NCBI GenBank assembly: GCA_937883755.1
Contig: CAKZYA010000073.1
Coordinates: 1 to 64,000, forward strand
DNA from: an uncultured Flammeovirgaceae bacterium
Lineage (GTDB): Bacteria; Bacteroidota; Bacteroidia; Cytophagales; Cyclobacteriaceae
Reading direction: 5' to 3'
DNA: 64,000 nt
Part shown: piece after piece, positions 16,549-25,030 of the stretch
Numbering within the stretch: position 1 is the stretch's first letter
Layout: each line of letters opens with the position of its first letter
Program-made: the position numbers and the translations under genes
The notes under the pieces: model-generated
Seen by the model: only the letters and a program-made list of their open reading frames with translations
Database searches by the model: none
Told to the model about the DNA's origin: nothing

Positions 16549-17166
16549 CTAATCAGTACACTGCTGGTTTTTGTCACAATTACCCGCCAAAAGGTTACAG
16601 GAATCTTTGACTTGGTAATCAACGGGGATTCCGCGACAATCAGTCTCTAAGTGGAGGCACTCCTCTAAAAGCTGCTTTAGCTTTTGTCGTCCCCTTTGAA
16701 TCCGCGACTTAGCTCCTGATAAGGATAGGTTTAGTTTTTGGGCAATCTCCCGCTGAGGAACTTCATCCAAATCGCTCATTTTAAGTGGAATTGCATATTT
16801 CTCCGGTAAGCAGTTGATTAACTCAGGTACAAAGGAAGAAATATCAAGCCTTGTTTCAGCTTCCTCCAGAACCCCATCCACTACTTCAGGAGAAAAATAG
16901 GCTAGCTTAGACTGCGCCCGTAGGTAATCGTATGCGGTACGCTTGGTTACCTGAAATAGCCAGGCTCGGATATTTTTCACCGAATCTAAGGATTCGCAAT
17001 TTCGGTATAGCTTTTCCAACACATCGCTTACTACCGCCTCACTCTGAGCAGTATCGCGGAGTCGGGAGTTAACAAATCCTACCAGTTCTTCCCGGTATTG
17101 TTCGTACAAAGGAAATACCCGCTGGCAGGTATCTCCTTCTATCCGTTGCAGTAATTCCTTGTTCAT
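16549..17166 (-). CDS. sigZ: SigZ-type ECF RNA polymerase sigma factor with Cys-rich tail
   Basis: About 205 residues. Region 2 (about 20-85) contains AWLFQVTKRTAYDYLR, the core-binding and -10-recognition helices, and region 4 (about 110-160) has a helix-turn-helix with PQREIAQKLNLSLSGAKSRIQRGRQKL. This matches ECF sigma factors of the SigZ group. The C-terminal about 40 residues are unusual: six cysteines spread through CLHLETDCRG, DSCNLLAGNC and QQCTD, suggesting a metal or arsenic sensor. The start is ATG 17166 (a TTG at 17184 is in frame), just 2 bases after the stop of the ArsI/CadI-like gene, so the two form an operon. No anti-sigma gene is adjacent, which fits direct sensing by the tail. 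Confidence 0.8.
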   Translation of the reverse strand: MNKELLQRIEGDTCQRVFPLYEQYREELVGFVNSRLRDTAQSEAVVSDVLEKLYRNCESLDSVKNIRAWLFQVTKRTAYDYLRAQSKLAYFSPEVVDGVLEEAETRLDISSFVPELINCLPEKYAIPLKMSDLDEVPQREIAQKLNLSLSGAKSRIQRGRQKLKQLLEECLHLETDCRGIPVDYQVKDSCNLLAGNCDKNQQCTD

Positions 17167-17168
17167 GA

Positions 17169-17618
17169 CTAGCTTGGGCAACAAGTATCATCGCAGCAAG
17201 CGGCTGATTCTGCTGACACATTACTCACTGCTGACTCTACCGAGGCTTTATTCACTGCCGAAGCACAGTGGGTTTGAAAAATCTCCCAAGAAACTCCCTG
17301 CGGATCGGCAATCCACGATTTAGTAGAGTGAGCGTAGCAGCAAACGGTTTCTCCCTCCTTAAATTGCTTACCTTCAATCTGATCAAGGCGAGTGAATAAT
17401 TGATCACGCTCTTGTTCGGTATCGGCCTGAATACCCAAGTGCTCAACCCCGCCTTCCTCACCCGAAAGGTTAATGGAGAAATTTACGAGCGGGTCATCTA
17501 GCATCCACTTGGCATAATCTGGTTTAAGAACGGTAGGCTTGCTGGCGAATAAACCTTCGTAGAAAGTAACCGAAGCATCTAAATCTTGAACCTTTACGTT
17601 GATGTGTAATCGTTTCAT
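17169..17618 (-). CDS. ArsI/CadI-family glyoxalase-fold metal(loid) resistance protein
   Basis: About 149 residues in the glyoxalase/bleomycin-resistance (vicinal oxygen chelate) fold: MKRLHINVKVQDLDASVTFY at the start, EHLGIQADTEQE near 60, and CCYAHSTKSWIADPQGVSWE near 95, the Cys-Cys-x-x-His element typical of ArsI-type dioxygenases that break the carbon-arsenic bond of organoarsenicals, or of cadmium-induced CadI. The tail is Cys-rich (CCDDTCC), suggesting thiolate metal binding. Start at ATG 17618; an upstream start at 17657 lacks homology. The paired SigZ-type sigma factor downstream suggests a metalloid-response unit. No arsR or arsenite efflux gene is present. Confidence 0.82.
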   Translation of the reverse strand: MKRLHINVKVQDLDASVTFYEGLFASKPTVLKPDYAKWMLDDPLVNFSINLSGEEGGVEHLGIQADTEQERDQLFTRLDQIEGKQFKEGETVCCYAHSTKSWIADPQGVSWEIFQTHCASAVNKASVESAVSNVSAESAACCDDTCCPS

Positions 17619-17696
17619 GGTAATCAGGTAATTTTTTAAAGTTCTGACTAAATTCATTCAGAAGACGGGTCAACCCATGAAAAGACGCAAATTTTA

Positions 17697-18887
17697 TTAA
17701 TTTTTTTTACTCAATACCTGATACGTCTGCTGAGCAATGGCTAACTCCTCGTTGGTAGGTACTACCAAAATCTTCACTTTACTGCTTTCTCGCTGCAATT
17801 GCCGGATACCTGATGAACGCTCTTGATTCTTTTCTATATCTAGCTCAATACCAAAGTTCTCTAGCCCAGCTAGACTTTTCTCCCGAACAATATCACTATT
17901 CTCTCCTACTCCTGCTGTAAAAACCAATGCGTCTACCTCACCCAACACTACCATATATGCTCCAATATATTTTTTAATTCGATAACAATACATCTCTAAA
18001 GCTAACTGCGCCATTTTATCTCCTTGCGTCCGTAGTTTTAGTACTTCGCGCAAATCATTTTCTCCGGTAATTCCTTTCAAACCACTTTCCTGATTGAGCA
18101 TATGGTCAATTTCCGAGGGCGACATATTGGCTTGGTTACTTAGAAAAAATGGAATAGACGGATCAATATCTCCGCTACGGGTTCCCATCATCAAGCCAGC
18201 CAGAGGGCTAAGCCCCATCGACGTATCTACACTTTGCCCATCCTTTACTGCTGCCATACTACAGCCATTGCCCAAATGTATCGTAATCAAGTTAGCTTCA
18301 TTCCAGGATTTATTCAGAAAGCTAGCTGACTGCTTTGCCACATACTGGTGTGAGGTACCGTGCATACCGTACACCCGGATGCCATACTGTTTGTATAATC
18401 TATTCGGAATTGGATAACGGAAAGCGTGAGATGGTAGAGTAGCATGAAAGGCAGTATCAAATACTGCAACTTGTTTGGCTTGGGGAAAAACTCGCTGACT
18501 TACCTGAATCCCCTGAGCGTTGGGTGGGTTGTGCAGCGGAGCTAGCAGAGCAAGCTCATTAACCTTATCTAATACCTCATCAGAAATCAGCATTGGTTGA
18601 CTGAACTCCTCTCCACCGTGGACTACTCGGTGACCAATAGCATCAAGGGTAGAGTCGGATAATACACGCTTAGTCAGAAAATCAGCAATCCACTGCAAAC
18701 CCTCATCATGATTTTGTATGGGTTGGTTTAACTGATTACGCTGCCCTCTGAACTCTACTTGAATATCCGCATTCTCACTACCAATTTTCTCTACTGAACC
18801 AGCTGCCACTAATTCTTCATGGGGCATGGTGTATATTCTGAATTTGATAGAGGAACTACCCGAGTTTAGTACTAAAATATTCATCAT
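17697..18887 (-). CDS. ackA: acetate kinase
   Basis: A 396-residue acetate kinase, reversible ATP + acetate to acetyl phosphate. N-terminal ASKHA phosphate-1 motif NILVLNSGSSSIKFR, then AVFDTAFH near 142, HLGNGCSM near 203 and the TGEN/FTAGVGENS nucleotide-binding region near 325. Length is normal. Two in-frame ATGs (18885-18887 and 18882-18884) are possible starts. It follows pta on the same strand after 75 bases, the usual Pta-AckA acetyl phosphate pathway; only 78 bases separate it from the ArsI/CadI-like gene downstream. Confidence 0.95.
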   Translation of the reverse strand: MMNILVLNSGSSSIKFRIYTMPHEELVAAGSVEKIGSENADIQVEFRGQRNQLNQPIQNHDEGLQWIADFLTKRVLSDSTLDAIGHRVVHGGEEFSQPMLISDEVLDKVNELALLAPLHNPPNAQGIQVSQRVFPQAKQVAVFDTAFHATLPSHAFRYPIPNRLYKQYGIRVYGMHGTSHQYVAKQSASFLNKSWNEANLITIHLGNGCSMAAVKDGQSVDTSMGLSPLAGLMMGTRSGDIDPSIPFFLSNQANMSPSEIDHMLNQESGLKGITGENDLREVLKLRTQGDKMAQLALEMYCYRIKKYIGAYMVVLGEVDALVFTAGVGENSDIVREKSLAGLENFGIELDIEKNQERSSGIRQLQRESSKVKILVVPTNEELAIAQQTYQVLSKKN

Positions 18888-18962
18888 GGATGAGTTGTTT
18901 ATCTATCTCTTCAATTTTCTAACCATTACTCTTAAAGCTCTCATATCAGAGCTTTTCTGAAT

Positions 18963-21065
18963 TTATTCAGCAATATTCTGCGCCTGAATAGCAGTGATTA
19001 CTACTGTGTTTACAATATCCGTCACGGTACAGCCCCGGCTCAGGTCATTCACGGGCTTTCTTAGTCCTTGCAGTATCGGCCCGATTGCTACGGCTCCAGT
19101 CTCCCGCTGCACAGCTTTATACGTATTATTCCCAGTATTCAAATCAGGAAAAATAAGCACCGTGGCGTAACCCGCCACCTCCGAACCCGGGATTTTCTTG
19201 ATGCCCACTTCCTTATCTACTGCCGCATCATATTGAATGGGTCCCTCAATTTTCAGGTCAGTCATTCGCTCTTTTACAAGTTCAGTCGCCTGCCGTACCC
19301 GGTCTACGTCCTCTCCCTGTCCAGAAGCTCCCGAAGAGTACGATAGCATAGCAATCTTCGGTTCAATGCCAAACGCTTCACTAGTTTGAGCTGAAGAGAT
19401 AGCAATTTCAGCTAATTCTTCGGCATTAGGGTTGGGATTGATGGCACAGTCACCGTACACCAGTACCCGATCAGGTAGAGCCATAAAAAATACCGAAGAC
19501 ACGAGCGATACATTCGGCTTGGTCTTAATAAGTTGTAGTGCCGGACGAATGGTATGTTGTGTAGTGTGAGCCGCTCCTGACACCATGCCGTCAGCTAACC
19601 CTTCCAATACCATCATCGTCCCGAAATACGAAACATCCACTACGGTATCCCGGGCAATGTCCAGGTTAGCTCCCTTATGTTTTCGTAGCTCTACAAATCG
19701 CTCCGCAAACTTTTCCGCCTGAGGCGAATTGGTTGGGTCAATTAGCGTGATTCGCTCATCATCAATCCGTAACCCCAACCTACTGATGTTATTTTTAATA
19801 CTTTCAACATTACCCAGAATAGTTAGCTCAACAATATTTTGCTCTAGTAATATCTCAGCCGCTCGTAAAATTCGTTCATCACTGCCTTCCGGAAGTACAA
19901 TATGCTGCTTCTGCGATTTTGCCCGTTTCACCAAATTGTACTGAAACATACGAGGAGTCATGCCTCGCTGCTTTACATTACTCACTTTTTCCTGAAGTGA
20001 CGAGGTATCTATGTACTTCTCGAATAATTGCTTACTCAGTAAAATTTTGAGATCGCTCTCTGGGGAGATGTAAGAGTTAATTTTACTGATTTGAGCTACT
20101 GTATCATAGGTGTTATCGGCTATTGATAGAATAGGAATAATGTCTGAAATGCCATCCAGTACCCGCGAGATCGCTTCTTCAGGTTTAAACTTGGTGGTAA
20201 GCAGGATGCCAGCAATATCAGGATAATTTTTAGATTGATGCGCCTGCAATACACTGAGAATAATATCGCCCCGATCACCAGGAGTAATCACCAGACAGAG
20301 ATCAGTAATATAAGGTAAATAGTGCTGAAGTTGGGTGGCGGCCACTGAGTAGCGGTAAGCCTGACGGTTTAGGTGATCCCCTCCGTACAACACCTCGGCA
20401 TTTAAATGATCTTTAATCTCCTCCAACGTTGGGCTTTGCAGTGTCTCATTACTGGGAATTACCCCCAACACAATGTCTTTCCTCGGAATACGATTCTGTA
20501 AACCTAATAGCAGTTCATGCGAAAAATCCGGTTTAGTACGGTTAATAATGACTGACACTACCTCACACTCGTTTTCTACAAACGATTCGTAAGAAATCTG
20601 CACCGGGCTGAGAACATCTTCAACTGAAGAAAAATGATCGCCCCGAGCTAATAGTAATACTGGGCAGCCCAGATTCTTAGCAAAGTCTACATTGATATTA
20701 AAGTCCAGCGTAGCGTTTTCGTCAGTAAAATCGCTACCTTCGCAGAGTACAAAGTCGCAAGTCTGTTCCAGGGCTTTAAACTTCTCGATCACCCGGTCAA
20801 GTACCTGATCATACTTACCCTCTAAAATTAGCTCCCGGGCTTCTCGGCGATGAAAACCATAGGAATCTTCGTATTCTTGTTTAAGCTGAAAATGCTCTAG
20901 CAACAGATGAATGTTCTTATCCCGCTGCTCGGGTCGACTGCTAATAATCGGGCGAAAAATACCGACTCGCTCGGTTTTGCGGAGGATCATTTCCAACATG
21001 CCCAGGCACACCAATGACTTACCAGTATGCGCTTCGGTGGTGGTAACGTATAGAGAACTTGCCAT
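18963..21065 (-). CDS. pta: phosphate acetyltransferase (long form)
   Basis: A 700-residue long-form Pta that makes acetyl phosphate from acetyl-CoA. N-terminal P-loop NTPase-like region (about 1-210, dethiobiotin synthetase-like, TTTEAHTGKSLVC), a DRTGG regulatory domain (about 215-335), and the catalytic PTA/PTB domain (about 375-695, ending with YATVLIFPDLNTGNNTYKAVQRE and GPILQGLRKPVNDLSRGC). The full length matches the E. coli-type enzyme with allosteric N-terminus. It is followed by ackA on the same strand. The AT-rich stretch upstream (21066-21243) holds an imperfect inverted repeat. Confidence 0.95.
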   Translation of the reverse strand: MASSLYVTTTEAHTGKSLVCLGMLEMILRKTERVGIFRPIISSRPEQRDKNIHLLLEHFQLKQEYEDSYGFHRREARELILEGKYDQVLDRVIEKFKALEQTCDFVLCEGSDFTDENATLDFNINVDFAKNLGCPVLLLARGDHFSSVEDVLSPVQISYESFVENECEVVSVIINRTKPDFSHELLLGLQNRIPRKDIVLGVIPSNETLQSPTLEEIKDHLNAEVLYGGDHLNRQAYRYSVAATQLQHYLPYITDLCLVITPGDRGDIILSVLQAHQSKNYPDIAGILLTTKFKPEEAISRVLDGISDIIPILSIADNTYDTVAQISKINSYISPESDLKILLSKQLFEKYIDTSSLQEKVSNVKQRGMTPRMFQYNLVKRAKSQKQHIVLPEGSDERILRAAEILLEQNIVELTILGNVESIKNNISRLGLRIDDERITLIDPTNSPQAEKFAERFVELRKHKGANLDIARDTVVDVSYFGTMMVLEGLADGMVSGAAHTTQHTIRPALQLIKTKPNVSLVSSVFFMALPDRVLVYGDCAINPNPNAEELAEIAISSAQTSEAFGIEPKIAMLSYSSGASGQGEDVDRVRQATELVKERMTDLKIEGPIQYDAAVDKEVGIKKIPGSEVAGYATVLIFPDLNTGNNTYKAVQRETGAVAIGPILQGLRKPVNDLSRGCTVTDIVNTVVITAIQAQNIAE

Positions 21066-21127
21066 TAAATTAAGAAGATTTGTGGTTTAGCTAATGATAG
21101 TTGAAATGTTGGCAAGTTACAGGTTTT

Positions 21128-21238
21128 TGGTCATTAGTTCACAGTTAATAGTCCATCGTCCACGGTCGACAGTTTTCAGTAAATGTTTACGTTTTATATT
21201 AAATACAAACTGTGGACTACCGACTGTAGACTATCAAC
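21128..21238. repeat. large imperfect inverted repeat between pta and the next gene
   Basis: Two arms of about 35 bases, around 21140-21180 (words AGTTAATAGTCC, GGTCGACAGTTT) and 21207-21242 (AAACTGTGGACTACCGACTGTAGACTATCAACT), pair at roughly 25 of 35 positions by eye. They flank an AT-rich loop. The inner arms AACTGT/ACAGTT match exactly. It lies immediately after the stop of the minus-strand gene 21244-22500 and so could end its transcription. The vocabulary resembles the repeat at 13792-13862. Confidence 0.45.
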
Positions 21239-21243
21239 TATCT

Positions 21244-22500
21244 CTAAGTTTTTTGCTTCTTCTTTTTGGCGGCAGGAAATAAAATATTGTTTAAAATGAG
21301 ACGGTACCCCGGTGAATTAGGGTGTAGTCGTAAATCGGTAGGTTGCTCGCCGATATTATGTTGATAGTCTTCGGGATCGTGTCCCCCGTAGAATGTCCAG
21401 AATCCCCGTCCAAACTCCCCATGAATATACTTGGCTTCGTGTGCTTGCCGATTTTCTCCGAGTACGATTACGTTAGGTCGCAAGTGTTCTTTCCGAAAGG
21501 CAGTGGTAGCTCCCAGAAAGCCTCGTATAGTTTTCTCGTGGTTCTGAGTCAACATCGTCGGAATAGGATCCCACTTAGCCGAAAACTCAAACAATGAAAA
21601 ATAGTCTTGCTCGCGGGGAATAGGACGCGTGCTTAGATCAACATCAATAGATGAAAATTCAATCTCCCAGGGGTTGGTAACTACCGAAAAATTGATGAAG
21701 GCAAAAGTATTCTGAAAATCCAGTTTCTGGTTAGCTGTCCGATCTACTGGATCACCATCGTATACTGCTGCCGCCATATCCGTACTTTCGGTTGCCAGAG
21801 CAATATCGTAAGTATCAGTAGCCGAACACATGGCAAACATATAGCCTCCCTTCACTACGAAATCCTGGATTTTCTGAGTCACAGCCCGTTTCAGATGAGA
21901 CACTTTAGCATAGCCGTACTTATTAGCAATATCTTCACATTCTTGGCGCTGGGCTTGGTACCAGGGATGCATATGAAACGCCATATGGAATTTACCGTAC
22001 TGTCCAGTAAAGTCTTCGTGGTGTAGGTGCAACCAATCGTAATGGCTTAAATCGCCGTTAAGCACTTCCTCATCGTACAATTCCTGGTAAGGTATTTCAG
22101 CGTATTTGAGAGCAAGTACTACGGCATCATCCCAGGGACTTTCACTACGAGGCGTGTACACCGCGATTTTGGGAAACTGCTCCAGGCGCATCAAATCCTG
22201 ATTAGAAGATGGGCTAGCAATGACGGCAGCCATCTGATCGGCTTGAGCGTCAGAAATTATTTCATAGGTCACTCCCCGCACGATTGCTTCATTCTCAATT
22301 ACCTGATTATGATCACAGAGAAAAGAGCCACCTCGGTGGTTTAATAGCCAATCGACAGGTATATTTTGTTGTAAAATCCAGTAGGTAAGCCCGTAAGCTT
22401 TCAGATGGTTAGCCTGACTAGCATCCATAGGAATATAAAGCTTACTCGCCGAAGCCCAGGCGGGCAGGAGTAGCAACACCACCGCTAAAATCTTCATCAC
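21244..22500 (-). CDS. secreted conserved protein with GATase-like region
   Basis: A 418-residue exported protein: signal peptide (MMKILAVVLLLLPAWASA), then KLYIPMDASQANHLKAYGLTY, followed by alternating strand-helix segments. The core has YDWLHLHHEDF near 168, HPWYQAQ near 190 and KGGYMFAMCSATDTY near 230, resembling a class I glutamine-amidotransferase-like fold where the Cys lies on a nucleophile elbow. A further motif is HDPEDYQHNIGE near 385. In databases such Bacteroidota proteins are often labelled asparagine synthetase B, but no synthetase domain is visible. The ending AAKKKKQKT is lysine-rich. Function unknown. The nearest genes are pta downstream and the aldehyde dehydrogenase upstream. 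Confidence 0.7.
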   Translation of the reverse strand: MMKILAVVLLLLPAWASASKLYIPMDASQANHLKAYGLTYWILQQNIPVDWLLNHRGGSFLCDHNQVIENEAIVRGVTYEIISDAQADQMAAVIASPSSNQDLMRLEQFPKIAVYTPRSESPWDDAVVLALKYAEIPYQELYDEEVLNGDLSHYDWLHLHHEDFTGQYGKFHMAFHMHPWYQAQRQECEDIANKYGYAKVSHLKRAVTQKIQDFVVKGGYMFAMCSATDTYDIALATESTDMAAAVYDGDPVDRTANQKLDFQNTFAFINFSVVTNPWEIEFSSIDVDLSTRPIPREQDYFSLFEFSAKWDPIPTMLTQNHEKTIRGFLGATTAFRKEHLRPNVIVLGENRQAHEAKYIHGEFGRGFWTFYGGHDPEDYQHNIGEQPTDLRLHPNSPGYRLILNNILFPAAKKKKQKT

Positions 22501-22646
22501 TATAAGGTTAGGTAAATGATGAATATACGATGATTTTGGGAAATTATCAACTTGCTATTATTGACTCAACAGCAGCCACTGAAGGCCAAAATAAAATATA
22601 ATCATCTGATAATCAGCAGATATTGCAAACCTGATTCATAAATATT

Positions 22647-24236
22647 TTAGCTGATTTGCTCTTGGGTCAACTTCCCATTGACCAGCCTAAAGATACGAAG
22701 CGGATTTTCATTCTTCAACGCATCGGGCAACCCATTTTGGGGAAAATTTTGATAAGAAATGGGTCGGGTGAAGCGTTTTATCGCTAAAGTCCCTACCGAT
22801 GTTGACCGAGAATCTGTCGTAGCTGGATACGGGCCACCATGTACCATTGAGTGGCAAACTTCCACTCCGGTCGGAAAACCATTGATCAGCAATCGCCCAA
22901 CTTTCCTTTCCAATATGGCAATCAAATCGGCGTATTCGACCAGATCATTTTCGGTAGCGTGCAAGGTAGCAGTTAGATGACCTTCTAGATTCTTAGCTAC
23001 TTCTAAAACTTCGGCTTTAAATTGGGCGGATATATGCAGACTGGATGGTCCAAAAACTTCTTCAGAAAGATCAGGTTGTGCTAGAAAGTTTTTAACAGAT
23101 GTGCTGAAAATAAATCCTTCGGCTGATGTGGCAGCCTCAGAGCTTTGACTTTTAGCTACCGTAGCTACGTTATCGGTTTGCTCCATTTGTCCGGCACCTT
23201 TTTGGTAAGCTTCGCTGATACGGTCGGTTAGCATAGCATCGGTTGTTACCGCACTCAACGACTGTTTAGCTCGCTCTAAAAACTGCACGCTTTCGTCTGA
23301 TTCTTGGGTAATCAGCACTCCTGGATTAGTACAGAACTGCCCTACTCCCAGAGTTAACGAACCTACCCAGCCTTCGGCGATTTTATCCCGCTGCTGCTGA
23401 AGGGCTTCGGGCAACACAAATACTGGATTGATACTTCCCATTTCGGCGTAGACCGGAATCGGCTCATCGCGTTGATTAGCCGCATCAAAAATGGCTTTTC
23501 CACCCCGGAACGACCCGGTAAATCCAATTGCCTTTATGAGCGGATGCTGCACAATACCCATTCCGACTTCTACTGATTGCCCTTGTACCAAAGAAAATGT
23601 TCCAGCAGGCATACCAGTGGCTTCCACTGCTTTAGCAATTGCTCTTCCCACTAGTTCAGATGTGCCTGGATGAGCTGGGTGGCCTTTGACGACTATCGTA
23701 CAACCCGCTGCCAGAGCCGAAGCAGTATCTCCGCCGGCCACCGAAAAGGCTAACGGAAAATTACTAGCACCAAACACTCCCACGGGTCCCATAGCAATCT
23801 GCATCTGCCGAATATCGGGTTTGGGAATTGGTTGGCGATCAGGAATAGCGGTATCTATGCGAGCATCAACCCAGGTACCGTCGCGCAGCAGTTCGGCAAA
23901 TAGCTTAAGCTGATTGACGGTACGCCCTCGTTCACCCTGAAGTCGCCCCATCGGCAATCCGGTTTCCTGATGACAGCGTTCCAGCAAAGTATCGCCCAAA
24001 TTCATAATCTCCTCACCAATTCTATCCAGAAAATCAGCTCGCTCCTGATCTGATTTTTTACGGTATGCTACAAATGCTTCTTCTGCCATCTTCACCGCTT
24101 GATCTATTTCGGCAATAGTAGCTTCAAAAAATTCGGTAGGTAGCTGCTGACCATTAGTCGGATTTTTAGCGTAAAAAGAGTTGGTTTCTGACTTTAAAAG
24201 TTTATTTGCAATAATCTGACTACCAGTAATTTGCAT
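22647..24236 (-). CDS. 2-oxoglutarate semialdehyde dehydrogenase-type aldehyde dehydrogenase
   Basis: A 529-residue NAD(P)-dependent aldehyde dehydrogenase of the type III KGSADH subgroup, which oxidises 2-oxoglutarate semialdehyde to 2-oxoglutarate at the end of pentose-acid or hydroxyproline breakdown. The active-site residues are visible: catalytic Cys 302 in GQFCTNPG and general base Glu 265 in AEMGSINP, with GPVGVFGASNFPLAFS near 152 (cofactor region) and FTGSFRGGKA near 240. The N-terminus has the YAKNPTNGQ signature of this subgroup. On the same strand lies an FAH-family dehydratase, and an IlvD/EDD dehydratase lies about 4.5 kb away, so a Weimberg-type role is the best fit. Fatty-aldehyde oxidation is an alternative. 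Confidence 0.85.
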   Translation of the reverse strand: MQITGSQIIANKLLKSETNSFYAKNPTNGQQLPTEFFEATIAEIDQAVKMAEEAFVAYRKKSDQERADFLDRIGEEIMNLGDTLLERCHQETGLPMGRLQGERGRTVNQLKLFAELLRDGTWVDARIDTAIPDRQPIPKPDIRQMQIAMGPVGVFGASNFPLAFSVAGGDTASALAAGCTIVVKGHPAHPGTSELVGRAIAKAVEATGMPAGTFSLVQGQSVEVGMGIVQHPLIKAIGFTGSFRGGKAIFDAANQRDEPIPVYAEMGSINPVFVLPEALQQQRDKIAEGWVGSLTLGVGQFCTNPGVLITQESDESVQFLERAKQSLSAVTTDAMLTDRISEAYQKGAGQMEQTDNVATVAKSQSSEAATSAEGFIFSTSVKNFLAQPDLSEEVFGPSSLHISAQFKAEVLEVAKNLEGHLTATLHATENDLVEYADLIAILERKVGRLLINGFPTGVEVCHSMVHGGPYPATTDSRSTSVGTLAIKRFTRPISYQNFPQNGLPDALKNENPLRIFRLVNGKLTQEQIS

Positions 24237-24296
24237 AATTTGTATTCAAGTAATGGTTTAAAAATTATTCGATAATCTAGTTCTATATCAATTCTT

Positions 24297-24752
24297 TTAC
24301 TTCTCGTAAGTCTCTAAGATTTTCTGAACTAATCCCTCAGACATTCTGAACTCTACTTTCTTTAACTTATCTATTTCATCTTTTAAAGAGTCTAATTGCC
24401 CATTTATCTTTGCTTGGATTAGTACACCTAATGTACCAGTAACTTTCAAGCCCAAATCTTTCGCTATTCGCCTCCCTTTCTTCTCATCAATTAATAGTAA
24501 AGATTCCTCATGTTCTAACCCCAAGGCAATTGAGCTTGCTTCGCCTTTATCTAAGTCTAGCTCTAGGATTCGTTGTCGCTCACTATCTTTAATTTCTTCT
24601 ACCTGAATCCATTCCGGCAAAGCATCACTAAACTCTTGATATACCTCTTTGGTAATTGATATTTTAGAAAAGATGTCTTTCAGAAGATGAAGGCGACCTA
24701 TTTTTGATAGGACGATCAAGCAACTGGTATCAGCGATGACTAACTCAGACAT
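24297..24752 (-). CDS. PIN-domain (DUF3368) toxin
   Basis: A 151-residue PIN-like ribonuclease toxin. The acidic active-site residues are in order: Asp in VIADTSCLIVL near residue 8, Glu in the KEVYQEF helix near 37, Asp in the LDKGEASSIAL segment near 70, and Asp in LLLIDEKKGRRIA near 88. This arrangement and the GVLIQAKINGQL ending match the DUF3368 PIN family. It overlaps by 8 bases the UPF0175 gene upstream, the standard antitoxin-first layout of a type II toxin-antitoxin pair. It probably cleaves RNA when free. It sits between two sugar-acid catabolism genes. Confidence 0.85.
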   Translation of the reverse strand: MSELVIADTSCLIVLSKIGRLHLLKDIFSKISITKEVYQEFSDALPEWIQVEEIKDSERQRILELDLDKGEASSIALGLEHEESLLLIDEKKGRRIAKDLGLKVTGTLGVLIQAKINGQLDSLKDEIDKLKKVEFRMSEGLVQKILETYEK

Positions 24753-24972
24753 TTTCTAGATCCTTCTGGAGCTCTTCAAAATCATAGCCAAAAACGGAAA
24801 CGCCATATTTTCCCAGTAGCTCAATGAAGGTTCGTTTAGACACCCCTACCATTTCGGCAGCTTGACCTGATGATAACTTTCCATCTTCATAAAGTTTAGT
24901 GGCAACGATCATTTCTACATCAAAATTGCTCAGTTGCAGGCTCTCGGGTACTTTCAACGTTATCGTATTCAT
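24745..24972 (-). CDS. UPF0175 antitoxin
   Basis: A 75-residue protein of the UPF0175 family, usual partner of DUF3368 PIN toxins. It begins MNTITLKVPESLQLSNFDVE and has a helix-turn-helix-like segment near residues 34-52 (LSSGQAAEMVGVSKRTFIEL), which would bind the operon's own promoter, then a GVSVFGYDFEELQKDL tail that probably wraps the toxin. The 8-base overlap with the toxin gene gives translational coupling. No Bacteroidota-type promoter was found directly before it; 58 bases separate it from the FAH-family gene, so it may be read from that gene's promoter. Confidence 0.85.
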   Translation of the reverse strand: MNTITLKVPESLQLSNFDVEMIVATKLYEDGKLSSGQAAEMVGVSKRTFIELLGKYGVSVFGYDFEELQKDLENV

Positions 24973-25030
24973 CTTAACTTATGGTATCTATTATCTGATA
25001 TTACGAGGTCTTACACATTTTTGATTGCAT

